Shown: positions 1-8,732 of the stretch, in pieces | How positions within the stretch are numbered: position 1 is the stretch's first letter | Layout: each line of letters begins with the position of its first letter | Source of the DNA: Photobacterium sp. GB-56 | Lineage (GTDB): Bacteria > Pseudomonadota > Gammaproteobacteria > Enterobacterales > Vibrionaceae | Length of the DNA stretch: 64,000 nucleotides | Assembly (NCBI RefSeq): GCF_003026105.1 | Contig: NZ_PYNW01000005.1 | Location: 248,001 to 312,000 of the forward strand | Direction: 5' to 3' | The notes under the pieces: model-generated | Told to the model about the DNA's origin: nothing | Seen by the model: the letters and a program-made list of their open reading frames with translations, nothing else | Databases searched by the model: none | Program-made: the position numbers and the translations under genes

Positions 1-17
1 AATTTAATGAAATAGAT

Positions 18-662
18 ATGAGCCTTAACAATTTAGTGTTAGATATAAGTTGCGGAAAGTTACCATCAATATCGTTTACGGGTGATGAACTCGAAATGGT
101 GATGTTACAAGTAAATGATGCGACACTTAAATTATATTCTACAGATAAAGATAACCCTAAGGTTAACATTACGGCTCGTGTTATTGTTTCTAAACCTTTG
201 AATAAAATTGGTATCGCTAATCACGCAAAGGTAAATATTGATGGCTGTGCGCTAGATGAAACTACATTCACCGCTAATGTATCAAATAAAAGTTATGCCG
301 AACTTCACGGTTCAACAACGAATCTCGATATAACTGCAACAGACAATTCGCATGTGAAGGTTGGTATTGTTGCTGAAAAAGTTATCGTTAATGCCTTTCA
401 ATCATCATCTATTGAGATCAATAAACCCATTGGAGTTTTAAAATTATCACTCGCCACTGATTCTTTATTTTCTTTAACATCAGGCGTTAACCTTGTTGAA
501 TTAAACATGAAAGAGGAGTCAATTGCCACTATGTGCAATACGGCGAACAGTACAATAAATGGTTCTATGGAAGATGATTCATCAATCACAATAAATAAAG
601 CTGCTGATTCAACAATTGTCGCTAGTGACAATAGTAAAATAACGTATTGTTATCAGAACTGA
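18..662 (+). CDS. Repetitive beta-strand protein, DUF2807-like
   Basis: This is a 214-residue protein with no clear signal peptide. The sequence is a run of short beta-strand-like repeats rich in N, S, T and D (for example residues 60-130 and 150-205), in which hydrophobic residues alternate with polar turns. That pattern resembles the head domain of DUF2807 proteins and other parallel beta-helices. I cannot assign a function. Only 17 bases precede the ATG and there is no convincing ribosome binding site, so the true start, and perhaps an export signal, may lie outside the window. The next gene starts 50 bp downstream on the same strand, so the two may be co-transcribed. Confidence 0.6.
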   Translation: MSLNNLVLDISCGKLPSISFTGDELEMVMLQVNDATLKLYSTDKDNPKVNITARVIVSKPLNKIGIANHAKVNIDGCALDETTFTANVSNKSYAELHGSTTNLDITATDNSHVKVGIVAEKVIVNAFQSSSIEINKPIGVLKLSLATDSLFSLTSGVNLVELNMKEESIATMCNTANSTINGSMEDDSSITINKAADSTIVASDNSKITYCYQN

Positions 663-712
663 CGTTTTATAGTAAATATGTAATGATAGTCTTAATTTGA
701 TAGGGGTCGATC

Positions 713-1063
713 ATGACAATACAAACAGTCACGTTTTCAATTAATAACAAGCTTTCCATCGCGGAAAATATAATCGAATATGTACAAAGCCATGAAGATA
801 AATTTTCACCCGCTTTGTTCACTAAACATGATCAACAAGATCTTCGATATCAATTTGCAACAGCTAGCCTACATGTTGATATGGTAGAAATGGCACAAGA
901 TTCAAATAGTGGTGTGATCAGCGTAAGTTACGGTATTCATTTCTTCTGGCCCTGTAATAACCAAGATGAAATTGATCACTATAAAGAAACACTAAACTTT
1001 GTAATAAGAGAGGAGAAAGTAACGATTGAACTCGTTGAACATGAGCCATGGATTGTGCTGTAA
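713..1063 (+). CDS. Hypothetical protein
   Basis: This 116-residue soluble protein is not one I recognise. It has no signal peptide or membrane segment and mixes acidic helices with beta segments (the stretch around residues 75-85 contains ISVSYGIHFFWP). The start is preceded by a GGGG-containing purine stretch. It follows the beta-repeat protein on the same strand and ends just before a bidirectional terminator, which closes this transcription unit. Confidence 0.55.
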   Translation: MTIQTVTFSINNKLSIAENIIEYVQSHEDKFSPALFTKHDQQDLRYQFATASLHVDMVEMAQDSNSGVISVSYGIHFFWPCNNQDEIDHYKETLNFVIREEKVTIELVEHEPWIVL

Positions 1064-1066
1064 ACA

Positions 1067-1096
1067 AAAACAGCCACTCAGAAGAATGGCTGTTTT
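1067..1096. terminator. Bidirectional intrinsic terminator
   Basis: A perfect 10-bp inverted repeat (AAAACAGCCA / TGGCTGTTTT) with a 10-nt loop lies between the stop codons of two convergent genes. It has A/T tracts on both sides, so it can terminate transcription from either direction. Confidence 0.85.
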
Positions 1097-1109
1097 AGAT
1101 AGCATCTAA

Positions 1110-1487
1110 TTATTCGTCACTCTCAAAACCAAATACACGATCTTGGATATACACCATATCGCAATCAGTTTTGTATAAAACACTATGTATTCTGTTCGCT
1201 TGAATATAACCCGTTTGGCCTGCAGTTAGCGTCATTTCATCACCATCTTTAGCGAGTTCACCATCTTTCTTGACGTAAAATTGAATAACAATTTCACCTT
1301 TAACAATGATCGACATGTCATCATTAGGATGATGATGGGGTGCTTCAAACGTACCAGCTTCCCATCGTTCAAGTAAAGCTGTTACACAGTTTTCATTCTT
1401 TTCATCTGTATCTCGGAAACTAAAACCTGGCATATCAGGTTCTTTTGTAAAATCAGACCAGATGTTTTTAGAAACAAAATCACTCAT
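1110..1487 (-). CDS. Small cupin-domain protein
   Basis: This is a 125-residue single-domain cupin. The metal-binding motif is visible as HHHPNDD (about residues 51-57), with an E a few residues later and a second histidine in ANRIHSV. Cupins of this size are dioxygenases, isomerases or sensors; the substrate here cannot be told. The C-terminus ends in an acidic tail (ESDE). The gene stands alone, converges on its left neighbour and shares the terminator at 1067-1096 with it. Confidence 0.75.
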   Translation of the reverse strand: MSDFVSKNIWSDFTKEPDMPGFSFRDTDEKNENCVTALLERWEAGTFEAPHHHPNDDMSIIVKGEIVIQFYVKKDGELAKDGDEMTLTAGQTGYIQANRIHSVLYKTDCDMVYIQDRVFGFESDE

Positions 1488-1619
1488 AATAAAACCATAT
1501 AACTATTTGAAGATATAGTTATTATAGGTGAAGAAAGTTATTTTATAGATAGCCAAAAAAGAAAGATAAAAAACCAAATTGACGTGCTACAAAATCAGGT
1601 TAAGAATCTTATATCTTAA

Positions 1620-1868
1620 TTAATACATATCGTGATCGTTGTATAACCAATCGTCTGCTTCATCAAACATGTCCTGTAGCAGTGCTTCAACGCGTTCTTT
1701 ATCATCAGCAAAACCACCAAGCACTGTGAGATTATTTCCACCACCAAGACGAACACGAATATTTGCATCCGGCCAGTTCATTAATACTCTTCTGTTAAAT
1801 TCATCATCAATCTTTGAAAAATGAGCATCAGATAGGTTGAGTTTATTAAGCATTAATTCAATACGCAT
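1620..1868 (-). CDS. dinI: DinI-like SOS protein
   Basis: The 82-residue protein matches E. coli DinI in length and layout. It begins MRIEL, has the NNLTVLGG core, and ends in an acidic helix (DEADDWLY) like the DNA-mimicking helix of DinI. DinI modulates RecA filaments and LexA/UmuD cleavage during the SOS response. I chose the ATG at 1868 because it gives the family start. A longer reading from a GTG at 1901 would run into the LexA box. A LexA box lies 33 bp upstream of this ATG, which agrees with SOS control. Confidence 0.85.
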   Translation of the reverse strand: MRIELMLNKLNLSDAHFSKIDDEFNRRVLMNWPDANIRVRLGGGNNLTVLGGFADDKERVEALLQDMFDEADDWLYNDHDMY

Positions 1869-1900
1869 ATAGTAATTACATCCAACTGTATATAACAACA

Positions 1901-1916
1901 CTGATTTTATAAACAG
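1901..1916 (-). promoter_or_regulatory. LexA (SOS) box
   Basis: The sequence has CTG, ten A/T-rich bases, then CAG, with flanking bases that extend it toward the gamma-proteobacterial consensus (ACTG...CAGTA). It lies 33-48 bp upstream of the dinI-like ATG, the usual distance for a LexA-repressed promoter. Confidence 0.8.
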
Positions 1917-2230
1917 TAGTAACTAACATCAATTCAAGATTTAAATCGTTGTAATTAGTTGTATTCATTAATACTGTTGCCCAATAACAACAGAGATCTT
2001 TGTCACATCTTTAATGATAGTTAATCAAAATAACGTTCATTTGATACTGTCATAACGCCATTCATTAACCCACACTGAAAAAGCGATTAGCATTTCAATA
2101 AAAATAATTTACAGCTTAAACAATAAGTATCAAAAATAAATATTTTAAACGAAATTTGGAACTTATTGTTATTCCTTTTTGTCAAAATAGTTCTATCATT
2201 ATTCCAACAGCAAATAATAGGATATAAAAA
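1917..2230. other. Intergenic region upstream of the PEBP gene
   Basis: This is an AT-rich divergent intergenic stretch. Besides the LexA box at its left edge I see no gene, RNA or strong hairpin. It must hold the promoter of the PEBP gene. A ribosome binding site (AGGATAT) is visible just before the ATG at 2231. Confidence 0.5.
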
Positions 2231-2710
2231 ATGACAACTTTCACATTACATAGCCAAGACATTGTAGAAGGCCAATTAAAAGACAAGCGCTTTTCATTTA
2301 ACAGCTTCGGACACGACGGTGATAACGTTTCTCCGCAGCTATCATGGGAAAACGCACCTGAAGGAACAAAAAGTTATGCAATAACTTGTTTTGATCCAGA
2401 CGCACCAACAGAAAGCGGATTCTGGCACTGGCAAGTGATCAATATCCCAGCATCGACTACATCACTTGAGCAGGGCGCATCAGGCAAACTTGCGGCTGGT
2501 TTAGAGATGCGTAATGACTATGGGTTTAACGGTTACGGCGGCGCTTGTCCTCCTGAAGGTCACGGTATGCATCGTTACCAATTTACAGTATGGGCACTGC
2601 CAGTAGAAAAACTTGAAGTGCCAGATGATGCATCATGTGCATTAGTTAGCTTTATGCTAAACGCAACAGCATTGGGCAAATCAACGATTACCCCAACATA
2701 TGTTCGATAA
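2231..2710 (+). CDS. YbhB/YbcL-type PEBP (Raf-kinase-inhibitor-like) protein
   Basis: This 159-residue protein belongs to the phosphatidylethanolamine-binding protein family. The ligand-pocket motifs are visible as DPDAPT (about residues 56-61), FWHW (about 66-69) and PPEGHGMHRY (about 112-121). Bacterial YbhB/YbcL members are cytoplasmic or periplasmic and of uncertain role; no signal peptide is present here. An AraC-family gene follows 91 bp downstream on the same strand and is a plausible regulator. An 11-bp inverted repeat lies between them. Confidence 0.9.
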   Translation: MTTFTLHSQDIVEGQLKDKRFSFNSFGHDGDNVSPQLSWENAPEGTKSYAITCFDPDAPTESGFWHWQVINIPASTTSLEQGASGKLAAGLEMRNDYGFNGYGGACPPEGHGMHRYQFTVWALPVEKLEVPDDASCALVSFMLNATALGKSTITPTYVR

Positions 2711-2738
2711 ATAACGCTTATATTAATAATCATTGAGA

Positions 2739-2790
2739 TAAACCTTGTGTCTATTTATTGTGTATCATCAATAACCAGTCACAAGGTTTA
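2739..2790. repeat. 11-bp inverted repeat before the AraC gene
   Basis: TAAACCTTGTG (2739-2749) is perfectly repeated in inverted orientation at 2780-2790, with a 30-nt spacer, immediately upstream of the AraC start codon. No T-run follows on the + strand, so it looks more like an operator or a leader stem than a terminator. Confidence 0.5.
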
Positions 2791-2801
2791 TATAAAAAAA
2801 C

Positions 2802-3584
2802 ATGTCAGGCATAATCAAACTTAATTATTATAATGGTAATCGACCGCAGCACCTGCGTAATGTACCGATTATTTACCCTTCCATTTTCTGGATTCAACAG
2901 GGTAATAAACAATTGCATTGGCAAAATGACTGGATCACCTTCAATAGCAATAACTGGTTATTGGCACATGGCAATACATCATTGACCTTTATCAATACCC
3001 CTAACCAAACCCAATTTTTCTCAACCCAACTGAGTTTTTTGATCCGACCAACGGATGAGCAAATTCAACGGTCGCAAGAAAATCAGAAAGACGGTTTAAC
3101 ACCTGAATATAGCCTAGATGGAACGGCGAAATACTTATGGCAAAGTATAATAACAATGCCGAAGGATATTCAGCCCAACGTGCAAACACATATCGTTAAT
3201 GCATTATTTGAGCATCTTGCTAACAATGGTTATCTTCATCAGTTATTTTCAATGCGAAATTTAAGCTGGCGAGACAAGTTAACCCAATATTTTAATGATG
3301 ATCCCAAAGCCAATCATTCAATTGAATCGGTCTGTGATCATTTCGGATTAAGTAAATCGACATTAATTAGGCGCTTAAAAGACGAGAATACCCAATTTAG
3401 GGATGTATTAGCAGAACTGAGAATGGGTTATGCATTAAGCTTATTGCAAACTAAGCCATATTCACAAATAGAGCTTGCGCATTTATGTGGTTACAAATCA
3501 GAAGCCCGATTTGCACAACGTTTTCAACATCAATTTGGTCTGAGCCTAAAACAATATCAAAAAACATTTGAATACCACCATTAA
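2802..3584 (+). CDS. AraC-family transcriptional regulator
   Basis: This is a 260-residue protein. The C-terminal third (about residues 160-257) has the paired helix-turn-helix layout of AraC proteins: a first HTH around SIESVCDHFGLSKSTLIRRL and a second ending in the typical AHLCGYKSEARFAQRFQHQFG. The N-terminal domain is a divergent sensor with no motif I can name. It lies directly downstream of the PEBP gene and may control it. The stop codon is part of a strong hairpin. Confidence 0.9.
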   Translation: MSGIIKLNYYNGNRPQHLRNVPIIYPSIFWIQQGNKQLHWQNDWITFNSNNWLLAHGNTSLTFINTPNQTQFFSTQLSFLIRPTDEQIQRSQENQKDGLTPEYSLDGTAKYLWQSIITMPKDIQPNVQTHIVNALFEHLANNGYLHQLFSMRNLSWRDKLTQYFNDDPKANHSIESVCDHFGLSKSTLIRRLKDENTQFRDVLAELRMGYALSLLQTKPYSQIELAHLCGYKSEARFAQRFQHQFGLSLKQYQKTFEYHH

Positions 3585-3628
3585 GATAAATACCATTCTT
3601 TTATTTTAGCGATAATGGTATTTATCTT
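3583..3628. terminator. Bidirectional terminator, 15-bp stem
   Basis: AAGATAAATACCATT (3583-3597) is repeated exactly in inverted orientation at 3614-3628 with a 16-nt loop. It sits between the converging AraC and oxidoreductase genes and overlaps the AraC stop codon. Confidence 0.85.
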
Positions 3629-3650
3629 TATATTCAATAATATCAATCCA

Positions 3651-4583
3651 TTAACGGATAAATAATGTCTCTAATTGAAGGGCAATGGCATCCGCTAATT
3701 GGTGCGTTGAAATGTTACGTTCTATAGTATGCAGTGGCATATTGCCAGACTCTACCACACTTAACCAATCAGAAATCATCGCATCAAACCCTTTGGTTGC
3801 TAACATTGGCATCCAATCTTCTGATGTTAAAATTCTTTCTTCATTATTTAGCCAGCGTTGACCACGCATAAAAGAAGTAAATTGGTAAGACTGGTTATGA
3901 TAAGTGGCAGAAACACATTCATTGGTAATGCCGTTTAAACGATTCATCGAAGCATGTAGCAGACATTGTCCTGCTTGCCATTGCACATCAACACGTGAAA
4001 GCTGATCACCAAACATTTGATGAGTAACATAAACATCATCGAGTGTCGATTTAGTATTTAAGTTAACGCTATCAAGTGCATGAATAAAATCATCAAAGAT
4101 AAAGGTGTGAATATCACCAACCAGATTATGGCGATTTTTCTCCCAACGCAGTGAATGTAATTCACCAATATTTCCGGAAGCTAACTCTGGTAGATGCTTG
4201 TTAAATAGAGGGATATGACGACGGTTAAAACCAACATAAAGTGGGGTGTTATGTTGTTCTGCAAGCTCGTAAAGACGTTCAACGTGCTCTGCATTATCAA
4301 CTAACGGTTTATCAACAAACGTAGGAATACCTTGCTTTATACACCAATGCGCTATGTCATAGTGAATACGTGTTGCAGCATGGATCATCACCGCATCTAT
4401 ATTCTTTTTATTTAATTGACGGTAATCATCAAAACAGCAAGTGACATTATGCTTATCAGCTAATGCATTTAAAACGGTAGGGTTGCGTGTACAAAAAATT
4501 AACTCTACATTTTTCAGTTGCGTCATAATTGGGAGATACGCTTTCTGTGCAATATCACCTAGCCCAACAATTCCTATTCGCAT
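3651..4583 (-). CDS. mviM: Gfo/Idh/MocA oxidoreductase, MviM/YceM-like
   Basis: This 310-residue NAD(P)-dependent oxidoreductase has an N-terminal Rossmann fold with GIVGLGDIAQKAYLP (residues 3-17). The conserved DKPL (about residues 91-94) and GFNRRH motifs are also present. These and the overall length fit E. coli MviM (YceM) well. Members oxidise or reduce sugars or similar polyols, but the substrate of MviM is not known. The gene is monocistronic, and the downstream terminator is shared with the AraC gene. Confidence 0.8.
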   Translation of the reverse strand: MRIGIVGLGDIAQKAYLPIMTQLKNVELIFCTRNPTVLNALADKHNVTCCFDDYRQLNKKNIDAVMIHAATRIHYDIAHWCIKQGIPTFVDKPLVDNAEHVERLYELAEQHNTPLYVGFNRRHIPLFNKHLPELASGNIGELHSLRWEKNRHNLVGDIHTFIFDDFIHALDSVNLNTKSTLDDVYVTHQMFGDQLSRVDVQWQAGQCLLHASMNRLNGITNECVSATYHNQSYQFTSFMRGQRWLNNEERILTSEDWMPMLATKGFDAMISDWLSVVESGNMPLHTIERNISTHQLADAIALQLETLFIR

Positions 4584-4665
4584 TTTTAACCCTTAACGTA
4601 TTGGTTTTATGAACCGAAATGCTTTATATCTCAAAGAAGCTGAAGCTAGGCTTAAGACATTCACT

Positions 4666-4989
4666 TTAACGGTGTTTATTTTCCGAACTCTCTTGGCTCA
4701 AAGTAGGATCATCATACTTTTTCATTTTCTCATTAAATTTATCTTCTCGTTTATGATAGATAGATTGTAATGAAATTAAACAGATAACGCAGCTTGCCAC
4801 ACATTTTAAAAGGGAAATAATAATGCAATGGGGCAGTGTGGTTGTCCGATGTAATGTTAAGTAAAATAACTCACAAGTATAAACAATAGTAGATACTAAC
4901 GACGCGTAAAAAAAGATTTTGTTTGTTGCTATGGGCATCTTCACAATAATAACTCTGTTTAATATGCTTCTATCTATAAAACGTAACAT
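4666..4989 (-). CDS. Small two-helix membrane protein
   Basis: This 107-residue hypothetical protein has two hydrophobic segments (about residues 24-46 and 53-76) and a charged, probably cytoplasmic, tail rich in K, E and D. A good ribosome binding site (AAGGGG) lies six bases before the ATG, which is the main support for it being real. I do not recognise the family. Confidence 0.55.
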   Translation of the reverse strand: MLRFIDRSILNRVIIVKMPIATNKIFFYASLVSTIVYTCELFYLTLHRTTTLPHCIIISLLKCVASCVICLISLQSIYHKREDKFNEKMKKYDDPTLSQESSENKHR

Positions 4990-5565
4990 AATACCCCTTA
5001 AGAATAACAGCGATTGAGAAAATATTTTATAAATTAATTACATAAAGTGATGATTTTATACATTAAGGCCATTTTTTGAACTAAAATTAATCCGAACAAC
5101 ATTCAAATGCTAAACAACCGTTAGTAATATTTTGAATTACTAGACCAATATAGAATGTAAGCTTATGTTTATATAAATAGCCTAATTGCCAATGGCTGAA
5201 CGATATACCTAATGAAGCTAATCAGAAAAGGGATGAAATTGAACACAAATGCGTTAACATGGTTATGAAACATCTTACAGCATGGGGCATTCACCAAGCG
5301 ATTAAGCCCTAGCATCATTAAAATACTCACAGAGCTCAATCTTGGTGTAGGCTTTACTCTATATCCTATCATTCTATTAGAATGAGGGGATTATCAATAA
5401 AATGAGCAACATAAAACATTAGTAAAAGCGATGAGATCAAATAGATTGATAAATTGAGATCATAGTTTCCGAAATATAACCGTTTTATTTAGCACATTAA
5501 TCATGTTCAATACGCAATAATATTATTTATAGATTATTCTATTTACACAGTTTTTGGGATAGCAC
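4990..5565. other. Intergenic region with no convincing gene
   Basis: This is an AT-rich stretch of about 575 bp. On the + strand at roughly 5178-5310 there is a start-less open frame (about 43 codons, ending LTAWGIHQAIKP) that could be the C-terminal remnant of a lost gene. A 67-codon frame on the other strand covers the same bases and has no supporting signal. The right part must hold the promoter of lepB. Confidence 0.4.
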
Positions 5566-6444
5566 ATGCTTTCAATATTCAACGCTGCAGAAATGTTCGC
5601 ACTTATTCTTACTCTCGCGACCTTAATAACAGGTGTTATTTTCGCGTTAGATAAGTTCGTGTGGCAACCTAAACGAGAAGGGGTTAAACAGGAGAACACA
5701 GGTTGGGTTGCTCAAGCACGCTCAATGTTTCCGGTGTTATTTGCTATTTTAATTATTCGATCATTTATTATCGAACCTTTTCAAATTCCAAGTGGCTCTA
5801 TGCAGCCGACATTAGTACCTGGTGATTTTATTGGGGTAGAAAAGTTCGCCTACGGCCTACGCGATCCTATTTTCCACAAAACATTAATACCAACAGGTAA
5901 GCCACAACGTGGTGACATAGCAGTATTTATTGATCCATCAAATCCGAAAATTGATTTAATCAAACGCGTGGTTGGTTTACCGGGTGATACTATTATTTAC
6001 CAAAACAAAACCCTTTATATCAAACCAGCTTGTAACGGACAGAAAGTATGTCCAGTAGCAAAAGAAGTACCAAAACAATATGTTGGCTTAACTAATTTCA
6101 CTGAATTAGGTACACAGCTAAACGAGTATAAAGAAGAACTGGGTAAGGTGACTCACCACATTCTGCGTGATCCAACTTTACCAGAGCAAATTAATCGTTA
6201 TTACCAACAGCCAGGTCAACCAATGGGTGTATGGGTAGTGCCAAAGGGTCATTACTTTGCAATGGGTGACAACCGAGATAATAGCTTAGATAGCCGTTAC
6301 TGGGGCTTTATGCCAGAGCAGAACTTAGTAGGTAAAGCGACCTTCATTTGGATTAGCTTTACTTTCAACCATAACCCAGACTCAATGTGGCCACATTGGT
6401 TACCTAATGGTGTTCGCTTCAACCGTATCGGTAGCATTCATTAA
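5566..6444 (+). CDS. lepB: Signal peptidase I
   Basis: This 292-residue membrane protease removes signal peptides from exported pre-proteins. It has two N-terminal membrane segments (about residues 8-28 and 55-68). The catalytic serine box is PSGSMQP (Ser78) and the catalytic lysine box is LIKRVVGLPGD (Lys133). Near the C-terminus is the family motif MGDNRDNSLDSRYWG. All key residues are intact. The gene is not next to lepA, rnc or era, where lepB usually sits, so it may be a second copy or a relocated gene. Confidence 0.92.
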   Translation: MLSIFNAAEMFALILTLATLITGVIFALDKFVWQPKREGVKQENTGWVAQARSMFPVLFAILIIRSFIIEPFQIPSGSMQPTLVPGDFIGVEKFAYGLRDPIFHKTLIPTGKPQRGDIAVFIDPSNPKIDLIKRVVGLPGDTIIYQNKTLYIKPACNGQKVCPVAKEVPKQYVGLTNFTELGTQLNEYKEELGKVTHHILRDPTLPEQINRYYQQPGQPMGVWVVPKGHYFAMGDNRDNSLDSRYWGFMPEQNLVGKATFIWISFTFNHNPDSMWPHWLPNGVRFNRIGSIH

Positions 6445-6478
6445 AACGATAACCAAACAATAAGATAAAACCAGAAAA

Positions 6479-6509
6479 ACCGACATGCTAACAACATGTC
6501 GGTTTTTTT
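6479..6509 (+). terminator. Intrinsic terminator of lepB
   Basis: ACCGACATG pairs with CATGTCGGT across a 7-nt loop and is followed by a run of seven T residues. It lies 35 bp after the lepB stop codon. Confidence 0.9.
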
Positions 6510-6510
6510 A

Positions 6511-6624
6511 TTAGTCTGTAATATTTTGAATCAGATTATACTTATATGACTCTTTCTTCGTTACCCAGTGCTCGCCACTTGCTGGTGCAGAATCTAGCGT
6601 GTACATGTAGAAATCGACACCTTT
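6511..6624 (-). pseudogene. C-terminal gene fragment
   Basis: On the minus strand an open frame without a proper start reads GVDFYMYTLDSAPASGEHW and continues to a stop at 6511. It looks like ordinary protein sequence but is only about 35-40 codons long. It overlaps the lipoprotein remnant on the other strand. I read it as the tail of a gene lost by deletion. The family is unknown. Confidence 0.4.
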
Positions 6625-6817
6625 ATTCCTAGCTCTTACAGGTTGTGCTGCACAGACCGGTATTGTTACACCGAAAGAGAACTCTTATACAGTAGAAGCG
6701 ACTGGCAGCAGTGCACAAGAAGCAAAACAAATTGCAAACACGGCGAGCAAGTTTTTCTTAGGTGGTGATGTACTAAATTCAGAGCATAAAGTTATGATGG
6801 AATTTAACTGTAAATAA
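6605..6817 (+). pseudogene. Small lipoprotein with nonsense codon 2
   Basis: From 6611 the frame encodes a lipoprotein-like start (KSTPLFLALTGC, lipobox LTGC) and a short periplasmic domain ending KVMMEFNCK. The only in-frame ATG (6605) is followed at once by TAG, and there is no good ribosome binding site. The gene therefore appears to have lost its true start. Expression from an unusual start is possible but unsupported. Confidence 0.5.
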
Positions 6818-7090
6818 CTAACTTTTACATCATACGTGATTTAATAGGGCATATACCTCTGCGTGTATGTCCTTTTTTATGTTTTAAGCACTAGTACAAT
6901 TAGCGTTGTAAATCACTTAGTATCAACGCTTTCCTTTAAAGCCCTACAATAATTGCCGATATATATCCCTGATTTTAGTTGGTTTTTGTCATACACCGAC
7001 TTAGCTATACTGCGCAAGTTTTAAACTCACTATTATAAATAGAATACATAAAGCACTGGATTTACGCTCCAGCTCGCAGAAGGAAAAAAC

Positions 7091-8074
7091 ATGTCTCAAT
7101 ACGTTGTATGTGCGCTGTATAAATTTGTCGCATTAGATAACTACCAAGAAATTCGCCAACCATTAACGAAATTGCTCGAAGCTAATCACATTCGTGGCAC
7201 ACTGCTTCTTGCTAGTGAAGGGATCAATGGTACCGTAGCAGGTAAACGAGAATCTATTGATGCGTTACTAGCTTGGTTTAAACAAGATCCGCGCTTAGCC
7301 GACGTTGTTTATAAAGAATCATTTAATGCAGAGCAGCCATTTAACCGCACCAAAGTAAAACTTAAGAAAGAAATCGTTACTATGGGTGTAGAAGGTATCG
7401 ATCCTCGTCATGTAGTGGGAACCTACGTAAAACCTAACGAATGGAACGCATTAATTTCAGATCCTGATGTTGTTCTGGTTGATACCCGTAACGATTACGA
7501 AGTCGATATTGGTACATTCAAAAACGCCGTAAATCCAAATACAGAAACCTTCCGCGAATTCCCGCAATACGTAAAAGACAACCTCGATCCTAACAAACAC
7601 AAGAAGGTTGCGATGTTCTGTACTGGCGGCATTCGTTGTGAAAAATCAACTGCATACATGAAAGAGCAAGGGTTTGAAGAAGTCTATCACCTAGAAGGTG
7701 GCATTCTTAAATACCTTGAAGAAGTCCCACAAGAAGAAAGCATGTGGGAAGGTGACTGCTATGTGTTTGATGGGCGAGTTGCTGTTAACCACCAACTAGA
7801 AAAAAGTGATTACGATGTGTGTAATGCCTGTCGATTGCCAATCACACAAGAAGAGCAATTATCAGAACATTTTGAAAAAGGCGTAAGTTGTCCAAAATGT
7901 ATTGATAAACACAGCGAAGAGCAAAAAGCCCGTTTCCGTGAACGTGAAAAACAAGTGCAATTAGCGAATGCACGTGGTGAAACCCATGTCGGCGGTGATG
8001 CTGCTCAACTAATAGAGCAACGTAAAAAAGCCAAACTTGCCCATAAAGAGCAGCAACGAGCGGCTAAAAAGTAA
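7091..8074 (+). CDS. trhO: tRNA uridine(34) hydroxylase TrhO
   Basis: This 327-residue protein (formerly YceA) hydroxylates uridine-34 of tRNA to 5-hydroxyuridine. Residues 1-95 form the N-terminal acylphosphatase-like domain. The rhodanese domain follows (about 120-215), with the active-site loop [10 protein letters not shown] and catalytic Cys177. Two CxxC pairs (Cys244/247 and Cys267/270) are visible before a basic, probably helical, tail. A good ribosome binding site (AGAAGGA) precedes the ATG. Confidence 0.95.
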   Translation: MSQYVVCALYKFVALDNYQEIRQPLTKLLEANHIRGTLLLASEGINGTVAGKRESIDALLAWFKQDPRLADVVYKESFNAEQPFNRTKVKLKKEIVTMGVEGIDPRHVVGTYVKPNEWNALISDPDVVLVDTRNDYEVDIGTFKNAVNPNTETFREFPQYVKDNLDPNKHKKVAMFCTGGIRCEKSTAYMKEQGFEEVYHLEGGILKYLEEVPQEESMWEGDCYVFDGRVAVNHQLEKSDYDVCNACRLPITQEEQLSEHFEKGVSCPKCIDKHSEEQKARFREREKQVQLANARGETHVGGDAAQLIEQRKKAKLAHKEQQRAAKK

Positions 8075-8354
8075 GATAAAACAATATCTGCTTTCAAATG
8101 ATAAAACACAAAAGGAATAGACATTTTTAACTAGAAAGAGTTATTTGTGTTTATTCCCTTTTTATTAATGCAGTTTATGTGTTGATATTTCACCTAATGT
8201 TATATGCATGCAGTCAATCAATAGTCAGCTAGATACTCTTCATATAACTACAAATAATACAGTATTCAGTTTCCATCCCTAATCTATTCATATACTTGCC
8301 GATCTACAAGTGGGTGGGAAAAATGCTTCCACAACGGAATGAGTATCAACGTAT
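8075..8354. other. Intergenic region between trhO and the hip operators
   Basis: It holds a likely weak terminator for trhO (GGAATA about 8112 pairing with TATTCC about 8151, then CTTTTT). Nothing else is recognisable before the array of HipB operators. Confidence 0.4.
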
Positions 8355-8453
8355 TATCCGCTACAGGGGATAACACAATAATATCCTCTATAGCGGATAA
8401 ATTGTAAATATCCGCTATAAGGGATATACTTTAAATATCCTTTATAGCGGATA
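8355..8453. promoter_or_regulatory. Four HipB operators upstream of hipBA
   Basis: Four copies of the TATCC-N8-GGATA operator lie at 8355-8372, 8382-8399, 8409-8426 and 8436-8453. Their starts are exactly 27 bp apart, about 2.6 turns of B-DNA. The motif is the one bound by E. coli HipB. The last copy ends 16 bp before the hipB start, so the array covers the promoter and supports autorepression by HipB or HipBA. Confidence 0.92.
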
Positions 8454-8469
8454 ATTTAAAGTGGGAACC

Positions 8470-8730
8470 ATGCAAATCACATCAGCTAAAATGCTCGCCA
8501 ATGCAGTGCGAGATCAACGTAAAGCCCAAAGCAGAACCCAAAGTGATACAGCTAAACTGGTCGGTATTAAACAAACCACCGTATCTGCGTTCGAAAATAA
8601 CCCAGAAAGTACCAAGCTAGAAACACTTTTTAAATTACTCGCCGCATTAGATCTAGAGCTGCATGTTCAACCGCGTAACACAAACAACGAACCACACACC
8701 ACACAACAGAAATGGAATGAGGAGTGGTAA
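8470..8730 (+). CDS. hipB: HipB antitoxin, HTH repressor
   Basis: This 86-residue Xre-type helix-turn-helix protein is the antitoxin partner of HipA and represses the operon. The HTH runs over about residues 23-60, including GIKQTTVSAFENNPES, close to E. coli HipB. I use the ATG at 8470 rather than the in-frame GTG at 8461, because it gives the family N-terminus and fits the spacing to the operators. hipA begins at the end of this gene. Confidence 0.9.
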   Translation: MQITSAKMLANAVRDQRKAQSRTQSDTAKLVGIKQTTVSAFENNPESTKLETLFKLLAALDLELHVQPRNTNNEPHTTQQKWNEEW

Positions 8731-8732
8731 AC

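Noticed and set aside
5169..5372. 67-codon minus-strand frame in the region upstream of lepB
   Set aside because: It has no ribosome binding site and no family resemblance, and its hydrophobic tail looks like AT-rich chance coding. The opposite strand has an equally plausible gene remnant.
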